A stretch of DNA of 64,000 nt from Brachypterus glaber (taxonomy: Eukaryota; Arthropoda; Insecta; Coleoptera; Kateretidae). A model generated the notes under the pieces. It was not told the origin of the DNA, did not search any database, and worked only from the letters and a program-made list of their open reading frames with translations. Made by a program: the position numbers and the translations under genes. The stretch spans positions 25,717,265 through 25,781,264 of the forward strand of contig OY294051.1 of the NCBI GenBank assembly GCA_958510825.1, given 5' to 3'. This document shows, piece after piece, positions 42,993 to 54,334 of the stretch; the first letter of the stretch is position 1; each line of letters opens with the position of its first letter.

Positions 42993-43331
42993 TTAAGCTT
43001 CTAGATTTTTCTCTATATTTTCTCTGTATATATTCTCTAGAGTTTGTTCGCATATGCTATTAGAGTTATCTGGCTGCAGTATGTCTTCTGATTTTTTCTC
43101 GCATATGACCACTGTGTGGTTAATGTCTTCTAATATATCCTCGAAAGACCTATTTATATTTTCTCTCAAATCCATTTTTACATCGTGATCTTCAGCTTCA
43201 AATTTCATTTCCAGTATTTCATCAGAACTGTTGTTATTCGATATGTCAAATGACACGTAATTTTTTCCATATTCTAAAGTGTTTTCTTCTTTTTTAAATT
43301 GAATTTCTTCACATTTTTCAATCACATCCAT
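42993..43331 (-). CDS. Acidic N-terminal part of the same zinc-finger gene, ending in TAA
   Basis: Starts ATG at 43331 (MDVIEKCEEIQFKKEEN) and runs 112 codons, rich in Glu, Asp and Asn, ending RENIEKNLEA and TAA. The next codons are in the same frame and lead into the zinc fingers. A full-length product of about 520 residues would therefore require readthrough, a corrected base or splicing. On the - strand TTGTTGCAG ends at 43337, five bases before the ATG, so a 5-prime UTR intron acceptor is likely. Many insect C2H2 proteins have such an acidic, low-complexity leader. It is not a zinc-associated (ZAD) domain: the four spaced cysteines are absent. Confidence 0.7.
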   Translation of the reverse strand: MDVIEKCEEIQFKKEENTLEYGKNYVSFDISNNNSSDEILEMKFEAEDHDVKMDLRENINRSFEDILEDINHTVVICEKKSEDILQPDNSNSICEQTLENIYRENIEKNLEA

Positions 43332-43360
43332 ATTGTCTGCAACAATATTTTATTTAAATG

Positions 43361-43380
43361 TAATAGATAGATAGATAGAT
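43361..43380. repeat. (GATA)n microsatellite in the likely 5-prime intron of the zinc-finger gene
   Basis: Four to five ATAG repeats, 30 bp from the gene start. Confidence 0.8.
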
Positions 43381-43391
43381 TATGTATAATA

Positions 43392-43567
43392 TAGCTTTTT
43401 TATTTTTGGGGAATAGGGCTTTGGATCTGACTAAAATTGTTATCTAATTTTGCTGTGACGATTCTCTGTTCGAAAACGACGAAAATCCATTGTCGAAACG
43501 TCACAGCAAAATTAGATAACAATTTTAATCATATCCAAAGCCCTATTCCCCAAAAATCAAAAAGCTA
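43392..43567. mobile_element. Near-perfect foldback just upstream of the zinc-finger gene
   Basis: TAGCTTTTTTATTTTTGGGG pairs with CCCCAAAAATCAAAAAGCTA. GAATAGGGCTTTGGAT and AACAATTTT-type sequences follow, and CTGTGACG / CGTCACAG closes arms of about 68 bp. The short loop contains GTTCGAAAACGACGAAAATC. It lies within or next to the gene's 5-prime intron or promoter. Confidence 0.85.
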
Positions 43568-44151
43568 AATTATACAAATCGGGCAAATACTTTCAATTCA
43601 TTATGTATAATACACAGATATATTTTTTGCATTCACAATAAAAAAAATGGTTTGAAAAATGTTTAACTGCTGAGAAATTCAGGTGTACAAATTGGAGGAA
43701 ACCTTGGAGGTAATAACTCGAGGAAATCCGAGTAAATTTTACCTTTATCAAACGTGGGAACTTTTTTTAGGTAGTTTTTTGCAAATTTTAACTTTTTGTT
43801 TCCGAACCCTGATTTTTTTTTTTTCATAAATTGTTTAAACACACCATAAGAAGTAATTTAGGAAAATATAAAAAAAAATCGTTCGATCGTTTTTTTTTAC
43901 GTTTATTTTATTATAATATGTACATATTACGTACTCCAACGCCAAAGGGTGTATATTTTTTCTAGCGCTTTATTGTTTTAGGGGAGGACTTAAAATGCCA
44001 TGAAACGTGAGAAAATGTGAAAAAAGTGGGCGATAAAAAACTATCGGTCTGTCTGTCCTCTGACTATACTGCCCTGTTAAAGTAAAGGGCGGTAAGTGCC
44101 ATTTGTCGCATAGCAGCGTTTTCACGTCAACCCTGATGTAGAAAAATATTT

Positions 44152-44592
44152 TTAATTAAATCATTAATAATAAACATCTTTATCAAAAAAAAACGTCAAT
44201 TTGTCTTCAGTATCGAGTATTTCCTCCTCTAGCTTGAATGACAGCTCTCATCCTTTGAGGCATACTCTGAATCAAAGAAGCAACATAATCCTGAGATATC
44301 TGTTCCCATTCATTTAACAGAGCCTGACCTAAACCCTATAGAGCATATGTGGGACAAACTGGGCAGAAGGATAAGGCAGAACTACGGCGAGTTTCACACA
44401 GTGGTTCAGCTGGAACAAGCTCTATTAAATGAATGGAAACAGATATCTCAGGATTATGTTGCTTCTTTGATTTAGAGTATGCTCCAAAGGATGAGAGCTG
44501 TCATTCAATCTAGAGGAGGAAATACTCGATACTGAAGACATATTGACGTTTTTTTTTGTTACGAAATGTTTATTATTAATGTTAATATTAAA
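44152..44592 (+). pseudogene. Tc1/mariner transposase C-terminus trapped in a palindrome
   Basis: 44320-44545 on the + strand encodes EPDLNPIEHMWDKLGRRIRQ, where the Glu of PIEHMW (codon 44341) is the third catalytic acid of the Tc1 DD34E triad. EWKQISQDYVASLI follows, then an in-frame TAG and SMLQRMRAVIQSRGGNTRY. The first two catalytic Asp regions are missing. The 44190-44320 segment is an inverted copy of 44440-44560, so the C-terminal coding sequence is folded back on itself. Remnant only; 45000-45350 has nothing I can name except an imperfect inverted ATATCTCATTTGATG / CATATGAGATGTGAA pair. Confidence 0.75.
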
Positions 44593-45355
44593 AATCTTTT
44601 TCTGAAAAAAACTAGTGTCCGGTTAATTTTGCGACCGCTTTATCCGAGGCGTTGCCTTTAAAACAGTGTATCTTCGTTAATAACAGAGGTAATAACGTGA
44701 ATAAAAAAACAAAATGTTCATAAAAGATAGGACTACAGTATGATGTCAATTAACATCCGCTGTTATTGCTGATTCACCCCACAGGGTGTCAAAAATTTGG
44801 GGAAAAAACTTCTACTTACTTTTTCACCCTGTATATTCTAAAAATTTTTATACCTTACATAAGGAATTAAAATGGGAGGGTTGCCATTATAATTTTTATG
44901 ATCAGTAGTGCTCAGACCAAGGTATTAATTAACCGGGCCCCCGCGGGGGCTTAAAAAAATTAGAATGTTCAAAAACTTATTTTTAAAGTAAATAAACTTT
45001 AAACTATATTTTACTAACTGGTCTGCCATGTTAATGCTGTTATTGCATAGTGTCACTTGGAAGATAAAAAAAGAAATTAAATAAACATTATTTTGGTTTT
45101 CTAAAAATATTACTTTTTTCGAAAAGAGAAACAGTTTAAAAAAATAATTTTTTCTATCAGGCTAGCGATTCATATCTCATTTGATGTGATGTTATTACTT
45201 CACTGGCCGACGCGTCGCATTTACCATTGATGCTATCACACCAGATCCATATGAGATGTGAATTGCTTGCAGATCGCCCTAGATGTGCAGTAAGCAAATA
45301 ATAAAATAATTAGGCAGCTGAGGTTTTGACAAATTTAATAAGTTAATTTAAACAA

Positions 45356-46047
45356 GGGGCTTGTCATATATTACGTAACGCAATTTTTCAAAAAAATTGA
45401 CCCTCCCCTGTATAACAAACGGTCACATTTACCAACACCCCCCCCCCCTGTGTAACGCGTAACAATATAAAAATTTTGTGTCGCAATAAATTTAACTGTA
45501 TTCTTACTATTGATTCGTTGTTCTAGACAAAACAAACATGAACCTAAAATATAGTATAACATAACCTAAAAAAAGTTTACACGAAAAAATCACTCAAACT
45601 TAAAAAACATATTCATAATCAATATCACACAGGGAAAAAATACTAGGTACCTCTTTTTACACTGAGTGTCACATATAACACGTATATTGTTTATGCACAG
45701 GTACACAAAATAGTACACACATTGGTGTTCTGTGAGTACACATTCCGCGCGAAAATGTATCATCGCCGATGATTCATCGGCAAGATCATGCAAGAACAGG
45801 GCCGTAAGATTTTTTTTTAATATCAATGTCAACAGTTTTTTTACTGATTACAATATTATTTAAATATGCATAGTTTCGTCAATTTTTGTGTGAAAAAGGG
45901 AATTATGGGCCACTAAATAGTAATTTATGTTGAAATAAAAATACATCTGCCAAGCTTAGGAAATAAAAATTAAATTTATTAAATTCCGTTATGTAACAAT
46001 TTCTCTGACCCCCCCTAGGCGCGTTACGTAATATATGGACAGCCCCC
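45356..46047. mobile_element. 692-bp MITE of the TTACGTAACGC group
   Basis: GGGGCTTGTCATATATTACG and its inverted ATATATGGACAGCCCCC bound it. TTACGTAACGC follows at the left and GCGTTACGTAA at the right. Subterminal C-runs (CACCCCCCCCCC) face G-poor sequence. The interior is AT-rich and non-coding. Confidence 0.7.
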
Positions 46048-46740
46048 AAGTCCAAAGTAATATTTTTAATAATTTTTAAAGATGTTTTCCTGACGAAAGG
46101 CAAAAGGAAACTGTTTGAATTTGGTATATGTAATAGTATAGATCAACACGAAACATATACCAAATAATCAAATATTATAGATAAAGGCAAATATTTTTGG
46201 GCTAATTTTTTTGATAATATTGTTAGTATTATTAAATGGGACAAATTGCATATTTCATTCCTATCCATGTCTTTTAGATATCTAGGGTACTACCCATACA
46301 ATAATTTGGAACAGTTAGAACTCAAAACAAACCAATATTTGATGAAACATGAATCAAAGTTTAGTAAAATTATTTAAAGTCAATCTTATGTAAAAAAAGA
46401 ATTTAACTAATATTTTTTGTTATTCAATGACATTAATGTCATTTCCAAACCTATAATATTATAGGTTTATCGTTATTAGTTATAGTGATAATAATAGTTA
46501 TTTTTATGATTTATAATCCTTAACAGCAATTTTGACCCATTCTATAATGCCGTGTTCATGAATAGGACAATTTACGTTTTTTTTTTAATGCTTGTAGTTT
46601 TGGTAAAATAAATATAATTCGGGTTTAACACTGTGTTCTTTTATTTCCAAATATGATAACAAAATAAAAATACTGGCAAAAAATTAAAAATAAAATTTTG
46701 GCAGCTGTTAAAAAAATAGTTAAATTCTTCTGGGATCATT

Positions 46741-47030
46741 GAGTTCTCGGATGGGATCATTGTTAAATGCATTCTACTGTACAAGTAAAGCAAAACCGTG
46801 ATAACATTAATATGTTTTAAGCCTCCAGTTACGAGACACGGTTTTCTTTAGTTGCATATTTCTTAATATCTTAAGCGTCACATAAATTTAAAGTTCTAGG
46901 CAAGGATCGTCACATAATTTTGGGACACTATTGCGTCACAGAACAACAAGCCAAGAACTTTGTGATCTCTTAAGCGTCACGTAATGCTATCGCGGTTTTT
47001 CTGTACAGTAGAACAATTATCCCACCCGAG
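46741..47030. mobile_element. Imperfect foldback (TTCTCGGGTGGGAT / ATCCCACCCGAGAA)
   Basis: GAGTTCTCGGATGGGATCAT pairs with the complement of TTATCCCACCCGAGAACCC; TTCTACTGTACA / TGTACAGTAGAA continues the arms. CTTAAGCGTCAC occurs at 46871 and 46978. 46048-46740 is AT-rich with only short inverted fragments. Confidence 0.55.
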
Positions 47031-47200
47031 AACCCCCGTCTTAACCATTTCGCTCCGGATTTGTTTTCTTTGAATTTTGGAAACCTTTTTTTTGTGTGTA
47101 TAAAATAAAATGCTATCAAAAGTACGAAACAAGTGAATTATTTTTTAATGTTCTTTTACAAAAAATGAGTGGGATATGTTTGTTCCAATATAAAATATTA

Positions 47201-47353
47201 TGTGACCCTGCACAAACAAACCCAGTAAGTGTGTCAAATTAAAAAATAAAATAAAATTTTCGGACTCTTATGTAAAAAACTTTTCTACATAAGAATCCGA
47301 CAAAAAAATCGTTAATTTGACACACTAACTGTTTTTTTTATGCAGGGTCACAT
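47201..47353. mobile_element. Foldback MITE (ATGTGACCCTGCA ends)
   Basis: ATGTGACCCTGCA and TGCAGGGTCACAT are perfect ends. GTGTGTCAAATTAA / TTAATTTGACACAC and TCGGACTCTTATGTA / TACATAAGAATCCGA lie inside. Confidence 0.8.
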
Positions 47354-47720
47354 ATAGTGTTTTAACGCTGCTGAAATATATCCCATTAGTAACTTAAATT
47401 TAAGTATTGATATCACTTGATATCAAGTTTGGACTATTAAATACTAAAATGTCCCTGTTTTGTGCATTTTAAATGTTCTTTTTGGCTATATAGACCAGGG
47501 TCGATAATTTTGAAAATGGTAAAAAGTGAAAAAAAATTATAGTAGGATGAAACCCGTTAAAAAAGGACGAGAATATAACAAAAATGAAAGAAAAAATAAT
47601 TTACGGGCGATCTGAGGTCGGGAAGTGGAAGGAGGTGAGTTTTTAAGGGTAAAAAACGGTGTATCTCGATTTCCGGCAAAACTACAAGTCCTATGGAAAA
47701 AAATTAAATGACAAAGTTGT

Positions 47721-49086
47721 AGGTAATAAAGAGACCTACAACTTTTGTAATTACACTTTTTTCACATAACCTCAAAATTTATGTGAAAAATTCAAATAAT
47801 CAAGTTTTTGGTTTGGACTTTTTATCTTATGCAAAAAAAAAATTTTTTTTCACGAAATTTGGTGAAAACTTACCTTACCTCCTAAAGACACTGTAATTTT
47901 TTTGATTTGAAATATTTATTTTTTCACCTTATTTTGACTTAATATCGAAAAAACACCCTAATTTTCAATCGAAAATTCTCGCGTCAAAATATCAGCTTTT
48001 TAAAAAAAGTCGGGGAGTTTTTTGTTCGTTGAAATCTCTTCTTTCTGATAATGTAAAAAAATATATACATTACTATGGTAAATGTTCTCAGAAAATGCAA
48101 AGAAAAGAAAAAAACTCGAATCTGAATTTTTTTTTTAATCACTATGTACAATTTTGAGCTATTTAGTAAAATTTACACTTTAATTACTTGAAAAACGTAA
48201 GATTCTATGTTACATTGATAAACAAAAAAATACAAATCGAAATATACTACTATAATTAACAACCAAATAAGTTAATATTTAATAAGACATCTACAATATT
48301 TTGAGAAAGTTGTAGAATATTCTTTAAATTATGTGCATAGATGCCTATTTATTGCTATTTTAAGATAACTTATATACCTGATTTACATTTCTATTCGTAT
48401 ATTATGAGATTTTCTATGACATAAATGTAATTAGTATTTAATAAATCAACTTTTTGACTAAAAAAAAAATGCAGCAATCACATTTTTTAATTGAAATCCC
48501 CCCTTTAAATCCTATCTTTAATATTTAGAACAACTATTTTCGCATGTTTCTTGCAATCTTTATGATTTATGGATTTGTAATTTTTTTGTTTATCAATGTA
48601 ACATAGAATCTTTCGTTTGTCAAGTAATTAAAGTGTAAATTTTACTAAATAGCTCAAAATTGTACATAGTGATTAAAAAAAAAAAATCGGATTCGAGTTT
48701 TTTTCTTTTCTTTGCATTTTCTGAGAACATTTACCATAGTAATGTATATATTTTTTACATTATCAGAAAGAAGAGATTTCAACGAACAAAAAACTCCCCG
48801 ACTTTTTTTAAAAAGCTGATATTTTGACGCGAGAATTTTCGATTGAAAATTAGGGTGTTTTTTCGATATTAAGTCAAAATAAGGTGAAAAAATAAATATT
48901 TCAAATCAAAAAAATTACAGTGTCTTTAGAAGATAAAAAGGTAAGTTTTCACCAAATTTCGTGAAAAAAAAATTTGCATAAGATAAAAAGTCCAAACCAA
49001 AAACTTTATTATTTGAATTTTTCACATAAATTTTGAGGTTATGTGAAAAAAGTGTAATCACAAAAGTTGTAGGTCTCTTTATTACC
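47721..49086. mobile_element. 1.37-kb palindromic element
   Basis: AGGTAATAAAGAGACCTACA at the left mirrors GTAGGTCTCTTTATTACCT at the right. The arms are nearly identical for about 520 bp (TCGAAAATTCTCGCGTCAAA, GTCGGGGAGTTTTTTGTTCG, TTACCATAGTAATGTATATA). About 350 bp of unpaired AT-rich centre (48240-48590) follows. No coding region. Confidence 0.85.
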
Positions 49087-49389
49087 TAAGGAAGCAGGAT
49101 TCAAAAAATTTATATCCCAACTTATTATCCCAGAGAATGGTACTCTCGATCATATAACTAACAGCCAAATCTATTTTTCACTCTATAAAATTCTAGAAAC
49201 TGAAAAATAGATAAAAAATTAATATTTAGATACATATTTTTAAAAAACGAACGGACCGGTAGATTTTTTTAAATTTTTGTAAAAATGATCGTCCTATAGA
49301 AAAGCCCTAAATGAATTTATGAAAAAAAAAATAGGGTTGCAAGATGATCGAACTAAATCCACTCAGACGGGCGCCGTGTAGTATATACT

Positions 49390-50280
49390 ATTAATAGGTA
49401 ATATTTACTTACCTGGAGGTTTTCTGCAGTTAACAAAATAACTACAAAGTCCAAACCTAGGACACTGCACAAACTAAGTTATTATTAAGATTTTCGTTTT
49501 ATTTTGGCAGTTTATAACTTATAGGTTATACAAATGATAAATCATGTAGATTGTTTAACATGTGGTAGGAATATAAATATTGTAAACACTATGTGCGCAG
49601 CTGCACAATACCTGCAGTGTCAGACGACAATTTCTTAGTACTATAATTTCTTTTTTTAGCAAAGGATTTATGGAACTATTCGACTACCTCTTCAGGGGCG
49701 TACCCAAGGGTCAGAGGGTAGAAGGCTCCCCTCTAAATCTTACTAAGATTATCTTAGGATCTATAGTAAGACTTTTATGAATGCGGTTTGGTCGGACCTC
49801 TCAACTCATGGGCTAAAACGCCGTAAGGCAGAATGCGTGAAAGTTGGAGGGACAATACCGTATCCTAATAAATCGTCGTATATAGCTTAGATCTATACAA
49901 GGTGCGCCGCGGCAGTCCAGCGAGGTTAAAAATAAAAAAACTATTTTTTATTTTTTTTTTATTTATTTTTTTTTTTTTTGTGAAAACTTTTTTAACAACT
50001 TCTCGTACGATCGTTTTGCATAACAAAGAATATTTTCTGAAAAAAAAAATATTACTATTATTATTTTTTTTATTTTCTTTTTTGCATAAATAATTTTCAA
50101 AACAAATTCGTCCATAAAATACGTCACGCAAATTGACCAAAATTCATACACTTCATACCACGTTTCTCGCGTTAATAAAGGCTGTAGAGATTTTATATTT
50201 TGGGTACCCCCCCCCTAACACCCCCCCCCCCTATGGGGGGGTAGCCAAAATATGAAATCTCTACATCCTTTCGAACATTT
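49390..50280. repeat. Repeat fragments and low-complexity DNA
   Basis: 50118-50275 is a truncated TTACG-type MITE (CAAAATTCATACACTTCATA, CTCGCGTTAATAAAGG) with long C and G runs at 50196-50240. 49925-50090 is (A/T)-homopolymer DNA whose open frames are artefacts. 49690 carries CAGGGGCGTACCC, an end motif of the 63061 family. No gene. Confidence 0.5.
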
Positions 50281-50379
50281 TTTTTTAACTTGATATTTTA
50301 TTTTAATGAAGTAGGGAAAGTATTCTTTTTTTGCAGCAATATTTTATTTTGCGTTTTAAATAGTTTTGACTTTATTTGG

Positions 50380-50460
50380 GAAAATGAAATATACCAATTA
50401 CTGTGAATAGTATATAATGGGATGCGTAGCATTACATATTTTCGCGGCTTGTTTTTATTA
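50380..50460. repeat. Solo copy of the CTGTGAATAGTATATAATG end
   Basis: Matches 21140-21205 (GATGCGTAGCATTACATATT). No partner nearby. 50640-50760 just beyond is a GC-rich stretch (GGGCTCCC, GGATCCCCC) that I cannot assign. Confidence 0.55.
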
Positions 50461-50819
50461 AGCGTGAAAGTTTTAATCCTTGTATTTAATTAGTTTATTA
50501 AAAAGATTTCCTGGCAATTCGTCCTTATTAAAAAAAAATGGTAGAGCTCGCATTAACAAGGTTGTGGTTTTTTGACTGATTACAGAAGAAAATAGCTAAG
50601 GACTTTTTTTAGTGACAAGAATAAAGATATTTTTTTGCAAGCCCTTGGTCGTTCCAGACAGACAGCGTTTCGCGGGCTCCCTTTGACCGTTTCAGGATCC
50701 CCCTTAGCCTTTTCGGGGGCTCCCGTGGATCTTGCCGGCCCGGACCCAAAGTACCCACTGGTAGGATTAAAATTTTAAACGAGTTGGGATATAAACTAAA
50801 AACAGTGGCGTAACTATAG

Positions 50820-50945
50820 TTAGTAGTATACCATTTGTTGCATAGCATCGTTTTCAAAATATTACATCAGAGTTGACGTCAAAACGTTGCTATGCGACAA
50901 ATAGAGTTACTGCTTTCTAGCGTAGTAGGGCAGTATACTATGTGG
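50820..50945. mobile_element. Foldback of the ATTTGTCGCATAGCAACG family
   Basis: ATTTGTTGCATAGCATCGTT pairs with AACGTTGCTATGCGACAAAT. The loop holds ATTACATCAGAGTTGACG, a motif also found at 15444 and 44131. Confidence 0.7.
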
Positions 50946-51359
50946 CAAGTGTGGGCAATGCACACGTGCCGACGCGTCGCGAGGCCCCGAATTTTGATTA
51001 TTCACTTCCTATAGCCTTTTTAGGGTATTATATGTTTTGAGTTGTTTGAAAAATGTATGTCCTTGAAAAATTTTAAAAATTTCGCCCGCGGTGCTAAACT
51101 AAATGTCAAAAATTAAATCGAAAAAAATTATTAAAAGGTTTATATTATTTTTTAAATTCTGAGGTGTTTTTTTACGAGTTATGCATCCACAAGAAAAAAT
51201 TTTCTTAAAAGGTTTTATAAATTAATTTTCTCATCAAATTCTGAGGTATTTGCAAATTGAATTGAACATTCAAAATTCAAAAATACTATTCTACTATTTT
51301 GCGACTGTTGGTTCAGCGAGATATATTAGCATATAAATACCTTCAAAATTATATTTTTG

Positions 51360-51425
51360 GTGAAAGCAAAATTTTTTTCCTTATGGATGCCCTCCCCCCT
51401 TAAAATGAAATAAATCCGCCCCTGG
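51360..51425. repeat. Fragment of the AGGGGCGGATTTATTT MITE
   Basis: TTTATTTTATTTTAAGGGGG-type sequence in complement (CCCCCCTTAAAATGAAATAA) ends CCGCCCCTG. The same end is at 63112. 51430-52230 is AT-rich, without a gene. Confidence 0.5.
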
Positions 51426-52229
51426 TTGGGTTGGCAACATACAAAAGCCTATCTCTTGACGTTTTGCGTGCAAATGTCAATGTCGATTTAAAGTTTAATT
51501 TTTTACAAAATTTTGTGTTTGGGTTATTTTTTACCGTGTTAAAATTGTGGACTGGTTAATTGCAGTGAAAAAAGAAGAAATGTCTGTAAAATATATTAAA
51601 ATATCATTTGTTCTTAGAATTTTAAACATAGTGTAAACAAAAATCCCTAAATCAGTCATTAATTTAAATGTAAGTTTTTTAAATTTCAGAGCAAAATAGA
51701 AAAAATTGTATAAAGCACTCGTTTCATAACACGTTTTTAGAGCACTAGTATTTTAGAAAACGAGCCGCTTGCGCTAAAAACGTATGTTATGAAATTAGTA
51801 CTTTAATATACTATTGCCTGGTGCGCTGAGCTAGAGGACAATATAATCATATGGGAGAGTTTTATTAAAAGGTTTTTTAAAACTAATATGCTTTTCAAAT
51901 TCTGAGAATTACCTTATCTTGAAAATTAAATACTGTAATTATGTAATCATAAGAAACTTTTTTAAAGAAGATTTTCCTGAATTTCGCTTATTTCTAACTG
52001 GATAAAATAATTCTTTAAAAGTTTATAAAGAGGCTGCCAAATATGTGTTGTACGCCAATTCGTAGTTACGCCACTTAATAGAAACAAAAATATAAAAAGA
52101 GGTAGGTACCAAACTTTTAAGAGATTAATAAAAGACCCTTAAACAGAATCGTAAAATAAGTCTGGATTATTTTGGCTTTAAGCCAATAATAGATTAAAAT
52201 TAATACATTTTAAATTACAATTATAATCT

Positions 52230-53195
52230 TGGTACACGGAGAATCGGTGGTCGTACAGGGCCGTAACTAGGGGGACCAGGGAGCTTAGCCCCCCTGGCGT
52301 TTTTGCTGAGCCCCCCCTGGTATTTTTTAAGTCACCTACCTTTGGGAGCCATTTTTTTTTGCAGGGGCGCTAAGTTTGGTAGGAATCGTCAGGGACAAAG
52401 CTTTTTTCTTAAAGGTAATTTTTGGGGCGCCAATTTTTTTCTTAAAGGTAATTTTTGGGGCGCCAAGGGGTTCCAAGTGTTTGGTAGAAAATGTCAGGGA
52501 CAAAGTTTTTTCTTGAAAGGCGCCATTCTTTTTGTAGGGGCGCCAAGTTTTGGTTGAAGCCGTCAGGGACAAAGGCTTTTTTCTCGAAGGTAATTTTTGG
52601 GGCACCAATTTTTTTTGTAGGGGCGCCAAGTTTTGGTTGAAACCGTCAGGGCGAAAGGCTTTTTTCTGGAAGGTAATTTTTGGGGCGCCAATTTTTTTGT
52701 AGGCGCCAAGTTTTGGTTGAAACCGTCAGAGACAAAGGCTTTTTTCTGGAAGGTAATTTTTGGGGCGCCAATTTTTTTTTTTGTAGGGGAGCCAAGATCA
52801 GTGGAAACCGTCAGGGACGAAGTTTTTTTTCATGAAGGTATTTTTTTGGGCGCCAATTTTTTTTTGTAGGGGAGCCAAGTTTTGGTTGAAACCGTCAGGG
52901 ACAAAACTTTTTTTTTCTGAGGGTGCCACCTCCTTGGGAGCTGAGCCCCCCTAGATTTTTTTCTGGTTACGATCTGGTTACGATCCTAATACTCACCGGT
53001 ATGTGACCCGAAACAAAATTTAGTATTAGATACGAAAATATTTTTGTTATACGATTATAATAACAATAATAAATTATTGTTATTGTTGTTCTAAAGACGA
53101 ATATTATTAGTAGTATCTAATGCTAAATTTCTCCTGTCACACACCGGTGAGTATTAAATACGACAACCGGCTGTCCAAACCAACCGATTCTAAGT
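52230..53195. mobile_element. Foldback element carrying a nested minisatellite element
   Basis: AGAATCGGTGGTCGTA (52242) and the inverted TACGACAACCGG ... ACCGATTCT (53159-53191) are outer ends. AATACTCACCGGTATGTGAC pairs with GTCACACACCGGTGAGTATT. The element at 52258-52985 has inserted between the left end and this inner arm. Confidence 0.55.
52258..52985 (+). repeat. GGCGCC minisatellite (seven units) with GGGCCGTAACTA-type ends
   Basis: CAGGGCCGTAACTAGGGGGA at the left and GAGCCCCCCTAG ... CTGGTTACGATC at the right. Between them GTCAGGGACAAAG-like cores begin at 52388, 52493, 52562, 52645, 52725, 52810 and 52894. The later units are spaced 80-85 bp apart, each with GGGGCGCCAA and CCAAGTTTTGGTTGAAACCG. 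Long in-frame stretches here are due to the repeat and do not suggest a protein. Confidence 0.8.
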
Positions 53196-53499
53196 ATACC
53201 CTCTAATTAAAAGATTAATTTATATCAGTAGCTTAGTACTAAACTGCTATTTCGAAACTGAACTGTCGTGCGCCTTCGCCAATATTTTAAATTTAGTCAA
53301 TTCTAGTATAATTCTCACTGTTCGGATCGTTTTCGGATCGTATTTAAATAAATAATATAATAAATAAAATAAATATTTATTTTACATAAAATAGGCATTT
53401 AAAACTATTTTCCACTAGCAGGCCTGTTATGTCCACTAATGTATACTACTACACTGTTATTTCAAGGTTGCAGCCAATGGTGTTTGCATGTAGTTACTT

Positions 53500-53620
53500 T
53501 AACCAGGAATCTCCGAAATGGGGGGGTTTATCACTTTTTTACCCCAAACTTTTTTCTGCTGAACTTTTTTGTGGGTTTATTATTAGAATAGTATTTTTCT
53601 ACGACTGCTTTAGAATGTAA
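53500..53620. repeat. Fragment of the 36660-37829 palindrome family
   Basis: AATGGGGGGGTTTATCACTT followed by CCCCAAACTTTTTTCTG. 53625-54170 is AT-rich with no gene. Confidence 0.5.
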
Positions 53621-54334
53621 GCAAATACCGAGGCAAATACACACACTTTTCAAACACAGAACGAATCCATTCTAGCTCTAGATACGGTATGAATATTCCG
53701 TATCAAGTTTTAGAATGAGCACATGTAGTGCCATCTCTTGTTTATAAAAGTAAAGAAAACTGTAGAAAAATTAGCAAAAATATATATACTTTACCATGAA
53801 ATATTGAATAATTTAATGCAATTTAAAGTTTTGCGTTAAAATTACATAAAGTTTATTAGTTTTCTTAATATTTTTTATCAATTTAGTTTAAAAAATTAAA
53901 ACTGCTCCATCTATTGTTAAATATTTAAACCTGATATCTGTCATAACCTTCAATTTTTGCATTATAATTTGTAAATATGTGCTAAAATTAAATAATTTTT
54001 TTAAGTACTATCTTGATAAAATTATTAAATAACATTTTGCTTTATTTAAAAATATGTGTTTTGTTACATTTACAATGTCGAGTCACAAAAAACATTGTTT
54101 TTAACCTTGTCCGCAGTTTAAAGCAATACAGTGTTTCATATTTGCAGTCGAAGAAAAAGTTTAGTCTACAACACGTATGGAATAGTCATGCCGCGCTCGC
54201 GGGACCGTCATACTTGCCTACCGGCTCGTATGACAAACTTTCCGCTCGCGCGGAATATTATCTATTCCATACTAGTTATAGAATATTTTATTTTCAGGTA
54301 AAAAAACACACACATAAAAAGATATTCCCAACGG

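Noticed and set aside
49865..50151. Lysine- and phenylalanine-rich frames
   Set aside because: Translation of homopolymeric A/T tracts.
50609..50857. 82-codon frame on the - strand with PGRQDPREPPKRL
   Set aside because: Tempting because of the GC-rich stretch, but it crosses into the repeat at 50820 and has no domain or splice support.
52303..52869. Long frames with FFLKGNFWGA-like repeats
   Set aside because: They follow the GGCGCC minisatellite period and occur on both strands; not a protein.
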